Origin: Streptomyces aidingensis
Lineage (GTDB): Bacteria; Actinomycetota; Actinomycetes; Streptomycetales; Streptomycetaceae
Assembly: GCF_900112355.1 (NCBI RefSeq)
Contig: NZ_FOLM01000001.1
Span: 603,276-667,275, forward strand
Direction of reading: 5' to 3'
DNA length: 64,000 nt
This document shows positions 11,659 to 20,187 of the stretch, one piece after another. The number at the start of each line of letters is the position of its first letter. Position 1 is the first letter of the stretch. A program made the translations under genes and the position numbers. The notes beneath the pieces were generated by a model that was given only the letters and a program-made list of their open reading frames with translations, was not told the DNA's origin and did no database searches.

Positions 11659-12367
11659 CCAAATCTCGGCGATCTTGATGCGGGGAGGTTGCGGGGAAGA
11701 CGCCTCACATGGTCGGTGCGGGCAGGACCGGCTGCGGGTACCCGCGGCGCCCGGTACCGGGGCCTGCGGGTGGGAAGCCCGGTGCTTCCACAGGTTCCAC
11801 CTCCAGAATACGGCGTCGCCCCGGTAACCGCCCAGACTCCGAGACGTCCGGCTCCGGCCGGTCCGGCCGGGGGACAGGAAGCATGCCGCAGCAAGCCGTT
11901 GCCGCGCAACGGCGGCGCCGCGCGCGGGCCGTCCCCCGCTGCCGCCCACGGCCACCGGGCGGCATTCCCCTGGGTATGCGGCTGTACACAACATGTAGTT
12001 GGCTGTCCAGACCGGCCCGTCGGCCGTGGAAGACTCCTATTTTCAGCCAACTTCAGAAACTTCTCGCGGGTGCGGGCACCGCCCGGACAAGCCGGAACGG
12101 CTCCGCTCCGGCGCGGCCCCCGGGGCGACCCGGGCGCCCGCGGAACAGCGGTACAGGCAGGCGCACTTCCGCCAACTGCTTCTCCGTGGAACGCTTCCTG
12201 ATCGAATGCTTCGCGCCACATAGTCATGTCGACTTAACGGCGAGTGGTGAACTTGTCCCGGCAACCTCATCGGACACAGTAGATTCGATCTTGGCTGGAC
12301 CCGCCAGGGGGACTCGGGGGAAACGTGCAGGACCGAGAGGATGCGACAACCGAGGGAACTGAGGAGC
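11659..12367 (+). other. Long adpA upstream region
   Basis: About 700 bp without a supported gene, between the divergent stress-protein and adpA starts. It should contain the adpA promoter and a long 5' leader, as is known for adpA in other streptomycetes. AT-richer patches lie at 11985-12060 and 12210-12290. I could not assign an unambiguous -10/-35 pair or an exact AdpA consensus site by eye. Confidence 0.5.
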
Positions 12368-13537
12368 ATGATCGAGGACCCAACGCACGGCCCCGAACCC
12401 GCCAAGGTGCGCCGCCCCTTCGCGGAGAAGCTCTCTGCCCGACGCCGCCGCGAGGTCGTCGCGGTGCTGCTGTTCAGCGGGACCCCGATGTTCGAAAGTG
12501 CCATCCCGCTCTCCGTGTTCGGCGTCGACCGCCAGGACGCGGGGGTGCCGCGCTACCGGCTGCTGGCCTGCGCGGGGGAGGAGGGGCCGCTGCGCACCAC
12601 CGGCGGGCTGGAGCTACGGGCCCCCTACGGCCTGGGCGCGCTCTCCCGGGCGGGCACCGTCATCGTGCCGGCCTGGCGGTCCATCACCGGCCAGCCGCCC
12701 GCGCCGGCCCTGGCCGCGCTGCGCCGGGCGCACAGCGAGGGCGCGCGGATCGTCGGCCTGTGCACCGGCGCCTTCGCGCTGGGCGCGGCCGGACTGCTGG
12801 ACGGCCGCCCCGCCACCACGCACTGGATGTACGCCCCGACGCTGGCCAAGCGCTATCCGTCGGTGCATGTGGACCCCCGTGAACTGTATGTGGACGACGG
12901 GGACATCATGACCTCGGCGGGCACCGCCGCGGGCATAGATCTGTGCCTGCACATCGTCCGCCAGGACCATGGCCCGGAGGCCGCCGGTGCCCTGGCCCGG
13001 CGGCTGGTGCTGCCCTCCAGGCGCGGCCCGCAGCCCGCCACGGCCGCCGCGACGGAAAGTCAGAGCCGCTACTTCGACCGGTCTTTACCAGAGGACATCG
13101 GGGCCGACCCGCTGGCCGAGGTGGTGGCCTGGGCGCTGGAGCATCTGCACGAGCAGTTCGACGTCGAACAGCTCGCCGCCCGCGCCTATATGAGCCGCCG
13201 CACCTTCGACCGGCGGTTCCGGGCGCTGACCGGCAGCGCCCCGCTCCAGTGGCTGATCACCCAGCGGGTGCTTCAGGCCCAGCGGCTGCTGGAGATGTCG
13301 GACTACTCGGTGGACGAGGTGGCCGGCCGCTGCGGCTTCCGCTCCCCGGTGGCGCTGCGCGGGCACTTCCGGCGGCAGCTCGGCGCCTCGCCGGCCGCCT
13401 ACCGGGCGGCCTACCGGGCGCGGCAGCAGGCGGCCGAGGCCACCGGCCGGCTGCGGCACGGCGCGGAGACCGGGCGCAAGGCCGCCGACCACCCGGTGCC
13501 GCGGCTGCCCGGGCAGCGGGGACGGACGGGGCTGTGA
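12368..13537 (+). CDS. adpA: AdpA pleiotropic developmental regulator (AraC/GlxA family)
   Basis: Central activator of aerial growth and antibiotic production in Streptomyces. The 389-residue protein has an N-terminal DJ-1/PfpI-type domain (VVAVLLFSGTPMFESAIPLSVFG; ARIVGLCTGAFALGAAGLL with the nucleophile-elbow-like Cys) and a C-terminal AraC DNA-binding domain with two HTHs (FDVEQLAARAYMSRRTFDRRFR and YSVDEVAGRCGFRSPVALRGHFRRQLG). The sequence from KLSARRRREVVAVLL on closely matches known AdpA. A TTA codon at 13085-13087 (codon 240) lies in the linker between domains, the conserved place for bldA control. The C-terminal tail is shorter than in S. coelicolor. ATG 12368 fits the family N-terminus; ATG 12341 is an alternative. 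Confidence 0.95.
   Translation: MIEDPTHGPEPAKVRRPFAEKLSARRRREVVAVLLFSGTPMFESAIPLSVFGVDRQDAGVPRYRLLACAGEEGPLRTTGGLELRAPYGLGALSRAGTVIVPAWRSITGQPPAPALAALRRAHSEGARIVGLCTGAFALGAAGLLDGRPATTHWMYAPTLAKRYPSVHVDPRELYVDDGDIMTSAGTAAGIDLCLHIVRQDHGPEAAGALARRLVLPSRRGPQPATAAATESQSRYFDRSLPEDIGADPLAEVVAWALEHLHEQFDVEQLAARAYMSRRTFDRRFRALTGSAPLQWLITQRVLQAQRLLEMSDYSVDEVAGRCGFRSPVALRGHFRRQLGASPAAYRAAYRARQQAAEATGRLRHGAETGRKAADHPVPRLPGQRGRTGL
13085..13087 (+). other. TTA codon in adpA (bldA control point)
   Basis: In-frame TTA within codons TCT TTA CCA, encoding Leu in FDRSLPEDIGAD. TTA is very rare in these genomes and is read by the developmentally controlled bldA tRNA. The position matches that in other streptomycete adpA genes. 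Confidence 0.95.
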
Positions 13538-13653
13538 CGGCCGGCGGACGCGCGGGGTGGGCGTCCGCCGGCCGTCGGCACCCCGCCTGGCCTGCGCCGC
13601 CGTTGTCGGCGGCCGGCGGGGCACGGGGACCGTGACCGGGTACGGTGGCTCGC

Positions 13654-14250
13654 ATGAACGATCGGATGGTGTGGATCGACTGCGAGATGACCGGACTCTC
13701 GCTCACGGACGACGCGCTCATCGAGGTCGCCGCGCTGGTCACGGACGGCGAGCTGAATGTGCTCGGGGACGGCGTGGACGTGGTGATCCGCCCGCCGGCC
13801 GGCGCCCTGGAGTCCATGCCCGAGGTGGTGCGGCAGATGCACACCGCCTCCGGGCTGCTGGCCGAGCTGGACGCCGGACGGACCCTGCGCGAGGCCGAGG
13901 ACCGGGTGCTGGAGTATCTGCACCGGTGGGTGCCGGAGCCCGGCAAGACACCGCTGTGCGGCAACTCCGTCTCCACCGACCGGGGATTCCTGGCCCGTGA
14001 CATGCCCCGCCTGGAACAGCATCTGCACTACCGGATCATCGATGTCTCCTCGGTGAAGGAGCTGGCCCGGCGCTGGTACCCCAAGGCGTACTTCAACAGC
14101 CCGCAGAAGGCGGGCAATCACCGGGCGCTGGCCGACATCCGGGAGTCCATCGCCGAACTGCGCTACTACCGGGAGGCGGTCTTCGTGCCGGCGCCCGGCC
14201 CGGACTCCGAGACCGCCCGCACCATCGCCGCCCGGCACACCACGGGCTGA
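13654..14250 (+). CDS. ornA: Oligoribonuclease
   Basis: 3'-5' exoribonuclease of the DEDDh family that degrades di- to oligoribonucleotides, including pGpG from c-di-GMP turnover. The 198-residue protein shows ExoI D-x-E (WIDCEMTGLSL), ExoII with Asp (NSVSTDRGFLARDMPRLE), and ExoIII GNHRALADIRESIAELRYYR with His and Asp. ATG 13654 is preceded by TACGGT (13641-13646) at 7 nt, so it is probably leaderless; GTG 13645 is an alternative. Position right after adpA is conserved in Streptomyces. Confidence 0.95.
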   Translation: MNDRMVWIDCEMTGLSLTDDALIEVAALVTDGELNVLGDGVDVVIRPPAGALESMPEVVRQMHTASGLLAELDAGRTLREAEDRVLEYLHRWVPEPGKTPLCGNSVSTDRGFLARDMPRLEQHLHYRIIDVSSVKELARRWYPKAYFNSPQKAGNHRALADIRESIAELRYYREAVFVPAPGPDSETARTIAARHTTG

Positions 14251-14351
14251 GCGCGGCGGGAAAGCCCGGCGCGAGCACGGCCGGGCACCCTGTACACTCA
14301 ATACGGCCAGCGCGACGGGCGGCCGTGAAGCGCCCCGGTGAGCTGGTCATG

Positions 14352-14424
14352 GTGGGCGTAGCTCAGTTGGTAGAGCACCTGGTTGTGGTCCAGGTGGTCG
14401 CGGGTTCGAGTCCCGTCGCTCACC
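14352..14424 (+). tRNA. tRNA-His (GTG)
   Basis: Acceptor stem GTGGGCG pairs with CGCTCAC (one G-T). The anticodon stem CCTGG/CCAGG encloses loop TTGTGGT with anticodon GTG at 14385-14387. T-arm GTTCGAGTC is present. C at 14424 (position 73) faces an extra G at 14351, the G-1 identity element of tRNA-His. CCA is not encoded. A TACACT box at 14293-14298 may be the -10 element. Confidence 0.97.
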
Positions 14425-14432
14425 CTGGAGGG

Positions 14433-14461
14433 ACCCCCGTCCGAGACAACCGGGCGGGGGT
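14433..14461 (+). terminator. Terminator of tRNA-His
   Basis: Inverted repeat ACCCCCGTCC / GGGCGGGGGT (14433-14442 and 14452-14461; inner T and G unpaired) followed by a short T-rich stretch TTCTGTCGTT. It starts 9 nt after the tRNA. Confidence 0.8.
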
Positions 14462-14492
14462 TCTGTCGTTGCACGGCGCGGCCGGGGGTGGC

Positions 14493-15236
14493 ATGGCATT
14501 CGCTGACGTGGCTGATGTTGCTGATGTTGCTGATGTGGAAGGACTGTGGGACGAGCTCACCGGCCTCCAGCCCGATCCGGAGCTCTGGCTGGTGCTGGCC
14601 ACCGCCGCCGCGGCCCTGCTGCTGACCGGCCCCTGGTCCGTCTGGCGGATCACCCGCAACACCGTCACCATCGCCCACGAGGGCGGGCACGGCCTGGTGG
14701 CGCTGCTGATGGGCCGCCGCCTGGAGGGCATACGGCTGCATTCCGACACCTCCGGCCTCACCCTCTCCCGGGGCAAGCCCACCGGCCTGGGCATGGTGCT
14801 GACCGCCGCGGCCGGGTACACCGCGCCCTCGCTGCTGGGCCTGGGCGGGGCCGCGCTGCTCGGCGCGGGCCGGATCACCGCGCTGCTGTGGGGCGCCACC
14901 GCCCTGCTGCTGCTGATGCTGGTGATGATCCGCAATCTCTACGGCGTGCTGACCATGGTGCTCACCGGCGCGCTGTTCCTGCTGGTGTCCTGGCTGACCG
15001 AGCCGGAGGTGCAGGCCGCGTTCGGATATCTGGTGGTCTGGTTCCTGCTGCTGGGCGGCATCCGCCCGGTGTGGGAGCTGCAGCGCAAGCGGCGGCGCGG
15101 CGGGGCGCCGGACTCCGACGCCGACCAGCTCGCCCGGCTGACCCATCTGCCCGCGCCGGTGTGGCTGCTGTTCTTCCACGCGGTGGCCCTCATCGCGCTG
15201 ATCGGCGGCGGCCGGTGGCTGCTCGACGTGGGCTGA
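14493..15236 (+). CDS. Membrane metallopeptidase, M50-like
   Basis: Integral membrane protein of 247 residues with an HEGGH zinc motif near residue 64 (VTIAHEGGHGLVALLMGRR), the hallmark of site-2-type M50 peptidases. At least five hydrophobic segments are visible (near residues 25-45, 90-115, 125-150, 155-175 and 220-240). Substrates are unknown; such proteins cut within or near membranes. The N-terminus has a Val-Ala-Asp repeat from a 9-bp tandem repeat. ATG 14493 is 68 bp after the tRNA-His end. No neighbour suggests a partner. Confidence 0.75.
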   Translation: MAFADVADVADVADVEGLWDELTGLQPDPELWLVLATAAAALLLTGPWSVWRITRNTVTIAHEGGHGLVALLMGRRLEGIRLHSDTSGLTLSRGKPTGLGMVLTAAAGYTAPSLLGLGGAALLGAGRITALLWGATALLLLMLVMIRNLYGVLTMVLTGALFLLVSWLTEPEVQAAFGYLVVWFLLLGGIRPVWELQRKRRRGGAPDSDADQLARLTHLPAPVWLLFFHAVALIALIGGGRWLLDVG

Positions 15237-15400
15237 CCCGGATGCCCGCGGCGATGTGCCCCGGGCGCCGGAGCCGTCGCCTGAACGGTCGCTGCCGATC
15301 GGGCGGCGGCCGAACACCGGGTGAGCGGGCGGTGGACGCCCGGTGGCCATGGCATGGGCGGCCGGTGAGGCCCGGCCGCGGCGGGAACCGCTCCCATTTC

Positions 15401-15445
15401 GTGACACTCGGTGACGCGCAAAGACACTGGGTGACGCACTAAAGT
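15401..15445 (+). promoter_or_regulatory. Phased GTGAC repeats and -10 box before aroA
   Basis: GTGAC occurs at 15401, 15411 and 15431, multiples of 10 bp apart and so on one DNA face. Two 15-bp copies, GACACTCGGTGACGC (15403-15417) and GACACTGGGTGACGC (15423-15437), are 14/15 identical. TAAAGT (15440-15445) follows and is 7 nt before ATG 15453. This looks like a protein-binding array on a leaderless promoter; the regulator is unknown. Confidence 0.55.
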
Positions 15446-15452
15446 GGCTGTC

Positions 15453-16826
15453 ATGACGGAACGCAGCGAATCCCTCGCTTTCTGGCCCGCGCCGCCCGCC
15501 CCCGGCGGGGTGGATGCGACCGTCACCGTGCCCGGGTCCAAGTCCCTCACCAATCGCGCGCTGATCCTGGCCTCGCTGGCCGCCGAACCCGGCTGGCTGC
15601 GCCGTCCCCTCCGTTCCCGCGACACCCTGCTGATGGCCGACGGCCTGCGCGCCCTGGGCATCGGCATCGAGGAGACCGTCTCCTCCAGCGCCACCGTCTC
15701 CGGCGCCCCCGGCCTGCACGGGGAGGCCTGGCGGGTGATCCCGGCCGCGCCCGCCGGACCCGCCGCCGTGGACGTCGGCAACGCCGGGACCGTGATGCGC
15801 TTCCTGCCGCCGCTGGCCGCGCTCGCCGAGGGCCCGGTCACCTTCGACGGCGATCCCCGCTCCCATGAACGCCCGCTGTCCGGCCTGATCGGCGCCCTGC
15901 GCGCGCTGGGCGCCCGGATCGACGACGGCGGGCGCGGCGCCCTGCCGCTGACCGTGCACGGCACCGGCACGGTGGACGGCGGCCCGGTCACCGTGGACGC
16001 CTCCGCCTCCTCCCAGTACATCAGCGCCCTGCTGCTCTCCGGCGCCCGCTACAACCAGGGCGTGGAGGTCCGGCACAGCGGCGGCCGGCTGCCCTCGCTG
16101 CCGCACATCCGGATGACGGTGGACCTGCTGCGCCGGGCCGGCGCCCAGGTGGACGCCCCGGAATCCGGCGGCGAGCCGGGCGTGTGGCGGGTGGCGCCGG
16201 GCGCGCTGCTCGGCCGCGATCTGGAGATCGAGCCGGATCTGTCCAACGCCCAGCCGTTCCTGGCCGCCGCGCTGGTGACCGGCGGCACGGTCACCGTCCC
16301 CGGCTGGCCCCGGCGCACCACCCAGCCCGGCGACCGGCTGCGGGAGATCTTCACCGCGATGGGCGGCACCTGCGTGCTGGACGAGCACGGGCTGACCCTG
16401 ACCGGCGGCGGCCGGGTGCTGGGCATCGACGCCGACCTCGGCGACGTGGGGGAGCTGGCCCCGGGCATCGCCGCCGTGGCGGCGCTGGCCGAGGGCGAGT
16501 CGGTGCTGCGCGGCATCGGCCATCTCCGGCTGCACGAGACCGACCGGCTGGCCGCGCTGAGCCGGGAGCTCAACGCGCTGGGCGGCGAGGTCACCGAGAC
16601 CGAGGACGGGCTGCGCATCCGGCCCCGCCCGCTGCACGGCGGCGTCTTCCACACCTACCAGGACCACCGGCTGGCCACCGCCGCGGCGGTGCTGGGCCTG
16701 GTGGTGAAGGACATCCTGGTGGAGAACGTGGCCACCACCGCCAAGACGCTCCCGGAGTTCCCGGAGCTGTGGCCGGAGATGCTCCGGGGCCCGGTGCCGG
16801 CCGCCCGTCCCGTGGCGAGAGCCTGA
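15453..16826 (+). CDS. aroA: 3-phosphoshikimate 1-carboxyvinyltransferase (EPSP synthase)
   Basis: Shikimate-pathway enzyme joining shikimate-3-phosphate and PEP; 457 residues. Diagnostic stretches are VPGSKSLTNRALILASLA, the glycine-rich VDVGNAGTVMRFLPPLAAL, GDPRSHERPLSGL, and the C-terminal LRGIGHLRLHETDRLAALSRELNALG and YQDHRLATAAAVLGL. The LNAGTAMR signature of many enzymes is VGNAGTVMR here. ATG 15453 is taken as a leaderless start (-10 TAAAGT at 7 nt); GTG 15444 is an alternative. rsgA follows 30 bp downstream and is probably co-transcribed. Confidence 0.95.
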   Translation: MTERSESLAFWPAPPAPGGVDATVTVPGSKSLTNRALILASLAAEPGWLRRPLRSRDTLLMADGLRALGIGIEETVSSSATVSGAPGLHGEAWRVIPAAPAGPAAVDVGNAGTVMRFLPPLAALAEGPVTFDGDPRSHERPLSGLIGALRALGARIDDGGRGALPLTVHGTGTVDGGPVTVDASASSQYISALLLSGARYNQGVEVRHSGGRLPSLPHIRMTVDLLRRAGAQVDAPESGGEPGVWRVAPGALLGRDLEIEPDLSNAQPFLAAALVTGGTVTVPGWPRRTTQPGDRLREIFTAMGGTCVLDEHGLTLTGGGRVLGIDADLGDVGELAPGIAAVAALAEGESVLRGIGHLRLHETDRLAALSRELNALGGEVTETEDGLRIRPRPLHGGVFHTYQDHRLATAAAVLGLVVKDILVENVATTAKTLPEFPELWPEMLRGPVPAARPVARA

Positions 16827-16856
16827 CGGACCCGGCACGGCGGGCAGACGGTACCG

Positions 16857-17864
16857 ATGCGGCGTTACGACAGGCGAAGCGACGAGGACGACATCCGGGT
16901 CCGCCCCGGACGGCGCGGCAGCAGGCCGCGCACCAGCCGGCGGCCGGCCTATGAGGACGCCGTCGAGGGCTTTGTGATCACCGTGGACCGCGGCCGGCTG
17001 ACCTGCGTGGTCGACGGCCGCACGGTGACCGCGGTCAAGGCCAGGGAGCTGGGCCGCAAGGGCGTGGTGGTCGGCGACCGGGTGGCGCTGGTCGGCGATC
17101 TCTCCGGGGACCGGGACACCCTGGCCCGGATCGTCCGGGTCGAGGAGCGCCGCTCGGTGCTGCGCCGCACCGCCGACGACACCGATCCCTTCGAGCGGGT
17201 GGTGGTGGCCAACGCCGACCAGCTCGCCATCGTCACCGCGCTCGCCGACCCGCCGCCGCGGCCCCGGCTGATCGACCGCTGCCTGGTCGGCGCCTATGAC
17301 GCCGGTCTGGACCCGCTGCTGATCCTCACCAAGTCCGATCTGGCCGCCCCGGACGCCCTGCTGGAGACCTACGCCCCGCTGGGCATGCGCCATGTGGTGA
17401 CCAGCGTGGAGGAGCTGGCCGGGACGGGCGCGGCCAGGGTCCGCGAACTGCTGGACGACCGGGTCACCGTTCTGGTCGGCCACAGCGGGGTGGGCAAGAC
17501 CACCCTGGTCAATGCGCTGGTGCCGCCGGAGCGCCGCCGCGCCACCGGAGAGGTCAACGTCGTCACCGGACGCGGCCGGCACACCACCACCTCGGCCCTG
17601 GCCCTGCCGCTGGCCGGTGCGGCGGGCTGGGTGATCGACACCCCGGGGGTGCGCTCCTTCGGCCTGAACCATGTGGACCCCGGGCGGGTCATCCTCGCCT
17701 TCCCGGATCTGGAGCCGGGGGCCCGGAACTGCCCGCGGGCGTGCAGCCACGACGAACCGGACTGCGCGCTGGACGACTGGGTGGCCCAGGGCCATGCCGA
17801 GCCCGCCCGCCTGGACTCGCTCCGTCGCCTGCTGGCCACCCGCGACCGCAAGGAAGGCGACTAG
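16857..17864 (+). CDS. rsgA: Ribosome small subunit-dependent GTPase A
   Basis: Circularly permuted GTPase that checks late 30S subunit maturation. The 335-residue protein has an N-terminal OB fold (about 35-105), then G4-like LTKSD (near 160), the P-loop GHSGVGKTTLVNAL (near 204), DTPGVRSFGL for G3, and a C-terminal zinc-binding knuckle (CPRACSHDEPDCAL: Cys, Cys, His, Cys). The Arg-rich first 30 residues may contact rRNA. It lies directly after aroA with no terminator between. Confidence 0.93.
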   Translation: MRRYDRRSDEDDIRVRPGRRGSRPRTSRRPAYEDAVEGFVITVDRGRLTCVVDGRTVTAVKARELGRKGVVVGDRVALVGDLSGDRDTLARIVRVEERRSVLRRTADDTDPFERVVVANADQLAIVTALADPPPRPRLIDRCLVGAYDAGLDPLLILTKSDLAAPDALLETYAPLGMRHVVTSVEELAGTGAARVRELLDDRVTVLVGHSGVGKTTLVNALVPPERRRATGEVNVVTGRGRHTTTSALALPLAGAAGWVIDTPGVRSFGLNHVDPGRVILAFPDLEPGARNCPRACSHDEPDCALDDWVAQGHAEPARLDSLRRLLATRDRKEGD

Positions 17865-17892
17865 CCTTCCGGCCCCCTCCCCCCCCCGGCGG

Positions 17893-18489
17893 TCAGTCCT
17901 CGGCGGGGTGGTAGACGCAGATCAGCACCCCCGTCTTGGCTTCCCGGCAGGAGACCAGCTTGAGCTTGCGGAGCCGGCCGTCCTCGGGGAAGGCCCGCTT
18001 GCCGCCGCCGAGCAGCACCGGCTCGATCATCAGCCGGTACTCGTCCACCAGGCCCTCGGACAGCAGGGTGCGGACCAGGGAGGCGCTGCCGTAGATCTGG
18101 AGATCCCCGCCCTCCTGGGCCCGCAGCCGCTCCACCGTCTCCCGCAGCTCGCCGGGGCGCACCAGCCGGGAGTCCTGCCAGGCGGACAGATCCTGCTCCG
18201 TGAGGGTGCCGGAGACCACGTACTTGGGCAGGGCGTTGAGCCGGTCGGCGAACGGGTCGCCGGACTGCTGGGGCCAGGCGGCGGCGCTCACCTGCCAGGT
18301 GCGGCGCCCGAACATCATGGCCTGGGTGGACTGCATGGCCCGGTCGATCTCGGAGCCCATGACCTCCATGTCGAAATAGGGCATGGACCAGCCGCCGTGG
18401 GCGAAGCCGCCGTCGGTGTCCTCCTTCGGGCCGCCGGGGGCCTGCACCACGCCGTCCAGGCTCATGAACTCGCTCACCACAATGCGCAT
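17893..18489 (-). CDS. Dihydrofolate reductase/RibD-domain protein
   Basis: A 198-residue member of the RibD C-terminal/DHFR-like family, probably NADPH-binding, true substrate unknown. Typical features are the start MRIVVSEFMSLDGVVQAPGG, GRRTWQ near residue 65, GDLQIYGSASLVRTLL (nucleotide-binding loop) and DEYRLMIEPVLLGGGKRAF. Such proteins are common, diverse oxidoreductase homologues and not enough to assign riboflavin synthesis. ATG 18489 gives the family N-terminus. It converges on rsgA; the 28-bp gap is a C-rich run without a hairpin. Confidence 0.8.
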   Translation of the reverse strand: MRIVVSEFMSLDGVVQAPGGPKEDTDGGFAHGGWSMPYFDMEVMGSEIDRAMQSTQAMMFGRRTWQVSAAAWPQQSGDPFADRLNALPKYVVSGTLTEQDLSAWQDSRLVRPGELRETVERLRAQEGGDLQIYGSASLVRTLLSEGLVDEYRLMIEPVLLGGGKRAFPEDGRLRKLKLVSCREAKTGVLICVYHPAED

Positions 18490-18551
18490 CGTCCGCTCCT
18501 CACAGGGTCTTCCGCGGGCGGCTGCCGTCCGCCGCCCGAACGAGAACCACG

Positions 18552-20180
18552 TTAGAGGCGGCCACTGACAACCGCCCGGCGGCGGCCGGCCGGGGGCCGC
18601 CCCGCGGGCTCCACGGCGGGGACGGCGAACGGCCGGAAGACCGGGCCGACCAGGGATCTCCACCGCGGGCAGTCCGGCAGCGGACGCCGCTCCAGAAAGG
18701 CGGTGACCGCCCGGCGGAACTCCGTGGCGTAGGGCAGGTTCGGGTGGATGACCGGCACCGGGCAGGCGTCGGCCGCCCCCGGCAGGTCCGGGCCGCCGGG
18801 CATCAGCGGCAGGTCGAAGACGCTGGCGACCCCGAGGGCGCGGACCCCGGGCGGCAGCGGCCGGGCGAGAGTCCGCCCGACGGCCCGGGGCCGGGCCAGC
18901 CACTCCCGGCCGAGCGGGGAGTCGGGCTCGAAGGCGGAAGTCCCGCCGGGCCGGGGCAGACCGGCCACCAGCCGTGCCACATCGGCGGCCGGCCGGGACC
19001 GGCCCGGCTCCCCCTGCGGCGGGTACGGCACCGGGTTCTGCGGGAACGGGCCGGTCAGCACGAGTTCCGACACCCCGGGCAGCCGGCCGTCCGCGGCGGC
19101 CTCCCAGGTGATCCACACCCCCTGGGAGTGGGTGGCCAGCGTCACCGGCCGGGGCAGGGAGGTGAGCTGGGCCTCAAGAAAGGTGATGAGCTCGGCGGTG
19201 GGGCGGAGGGTGTCCCCGGGGCCGTAGGGCGCGCCGCCGGTGGGCGGGCACATCGCCAGGTTGCGCGGCTGGCCGTCGCCCGGCCCGGCGTAGGAGTAGT
19301 AGAAGGTCTGCCCGCACCGGTAGCCGAGCGTGTGCGGGTCGATCTCCAGAATCGCCCCGAGGCCGGAGGCCGAGTCCACGCCGGACATCAGCATCAGGGA
19401 GCCGGGACGGGGCTCCTGCGGCTCAGGAGCGGTCGGCGGCCCGGCCGGCCCGGTCGCGGCGACCAGCGCCAGCGCCGCGATCCCGGCGGCCGGGACCGCG
19501 GCCACCAGCCGCCGGACGGCCCGCAGGCCCGGGTCGGCGCGCAGCGCACGGGCGGCCGCGAAGGTGAGCAGCGCCGAGACGGGAACCAGCAGCACCGGAC
19601 CGGCCGGGCGGGTGACGTCGGCCACGGCGCCGATGACGGCCAGCGCCGCCAGACAGGCCCCGACCGTCCCCAGCCGCATCCCGTGCCGGGCGGCGGTCGC
19701 ACAACCGCGGGCGAGCCGGGGCGGGGCGGCCCAGGGCACGGCCGCTGTCAGGGCGGTGACCAGCAGCACCGCGGCGGTCCCGGCCCAGAACAGCCCGTAG
19801 AAGAGCAGGGCGCCGGCGCCCAGCAGCAGCCCGGCGGCCGGCAGGGCGGCCGGCAGCACCGCGAGGTAGTAGCGGGCGGCGTACCGCAGCGCGGGTCCGC
19901 GCGCCCCGCCGAGCAGGAACGCCAGCACGGTGACGCGCAGCGCCAGGGCGGCGGCGAGTCCGGCGAGGAACTGCGGGTAACCGGAGGAGACCGCCATCAG
20001 CAGCCGCAGGTCGGCGATCAGGTCCAGCGGCGGCAGCGCCACCAGATGGACCAGTCCCGGCCAGCGGGGCAGGACACCGGCGGCGGCCAGTGCCGTGACC
20101 GCGGCGGTGAGCAGCACCAGCGCGCCCGGCCGCAGCGGGGGCACGGCCGCGGGCGCGGCCGCGGGCACGGGCCGGCTCAC
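18552..20180 (-). CDS. Membrane protein with C-terminal alpha/beta-hydrolase-like domain
   Basis: A 542-residue protein. The N-terminal half has about seven or eight hydrophobic segments (for example near residues 15-40, 60-80, 110-130, 140-165, 180-200, 215-235 and 240-260). The C-terminal half is soluble and has a serine-hydrolase elbow, PVTLATHSQGVWITWEAA (THSQG near residue 375), followed by RLPGVSELVLTGPFPQNPV. It is probably a membrane-anchored lipase or esterase; family not recognised. GTG 20180 is just 7 nt after the stop of the upstream gene. It is the last of three tightly linked genes. Confidence 0.65.
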   Translation of the reverse strand: MSRPVPAAAPAAVPPLRPGALVLLTAAVTALAAAGVLPRWPGLVHLVALPPLDLIADLRLLMAVSSGYPQFLAGLAAALALRVTVLAFLLGGARGPALRYAARYYLAVLPAALPAAGLLLGAGALLFYGLFWAGTAAVLLVTALTAAVPWAAPPRLARGCATAARHGMRLGTVGACLAALAVIGAVADVTRPAGPVLLVPVSALLTFAAARALRADPGLRAVRRLVAAVPAAGIAALALVAATGPAGPPTAPEPQEPRPGSLMLMSGVDSASGLGAILEIDPHTLGYRCGQTFYYSYAGPGDGQPRNLAMCPPTGGAPYGPGDTLRPTAELITFLEAQLTSLPRPVTLATHSQGVWITWEAAADGRLPGVSELVLTGPFPQNPVPYPPQGEPGRSRPAADVARLVAGLPRPGGTSAFEPDSPLGREWLARPRAVGRTLARPLPPGVRALGVASVFDLPLMPGGPDLPGAADACPVPVIHPNLPYATEFRRAVTAFLERRPLPDCPRWRSLVGPVFRPFAVPAVEPAGRPPAGRRRAVVSGRL

Positions 20181-20187
20181 CGCGCGG

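Noticed and set aside
11659-12367. Coding sequence upstream of adpA on either strand
   Set aside because: Open frames exist but lack family-like sequence, ribosome-binding sites or normal codon pattern; reads as promoter/leader DNA.
15401-15437. PHO boxes for PhoP before aroA
   Set aside because: The units recur at 10 and 20 bp rather than 11 bp and match the known consensus only in part.
14298-17795. Long minus-strand open frame (about 1165 codons) opposite the M50 gene, aroA and rsgA
   Set aside because: It runs antisense through three well-defined genes and a tRNA and has no recognisable domain.
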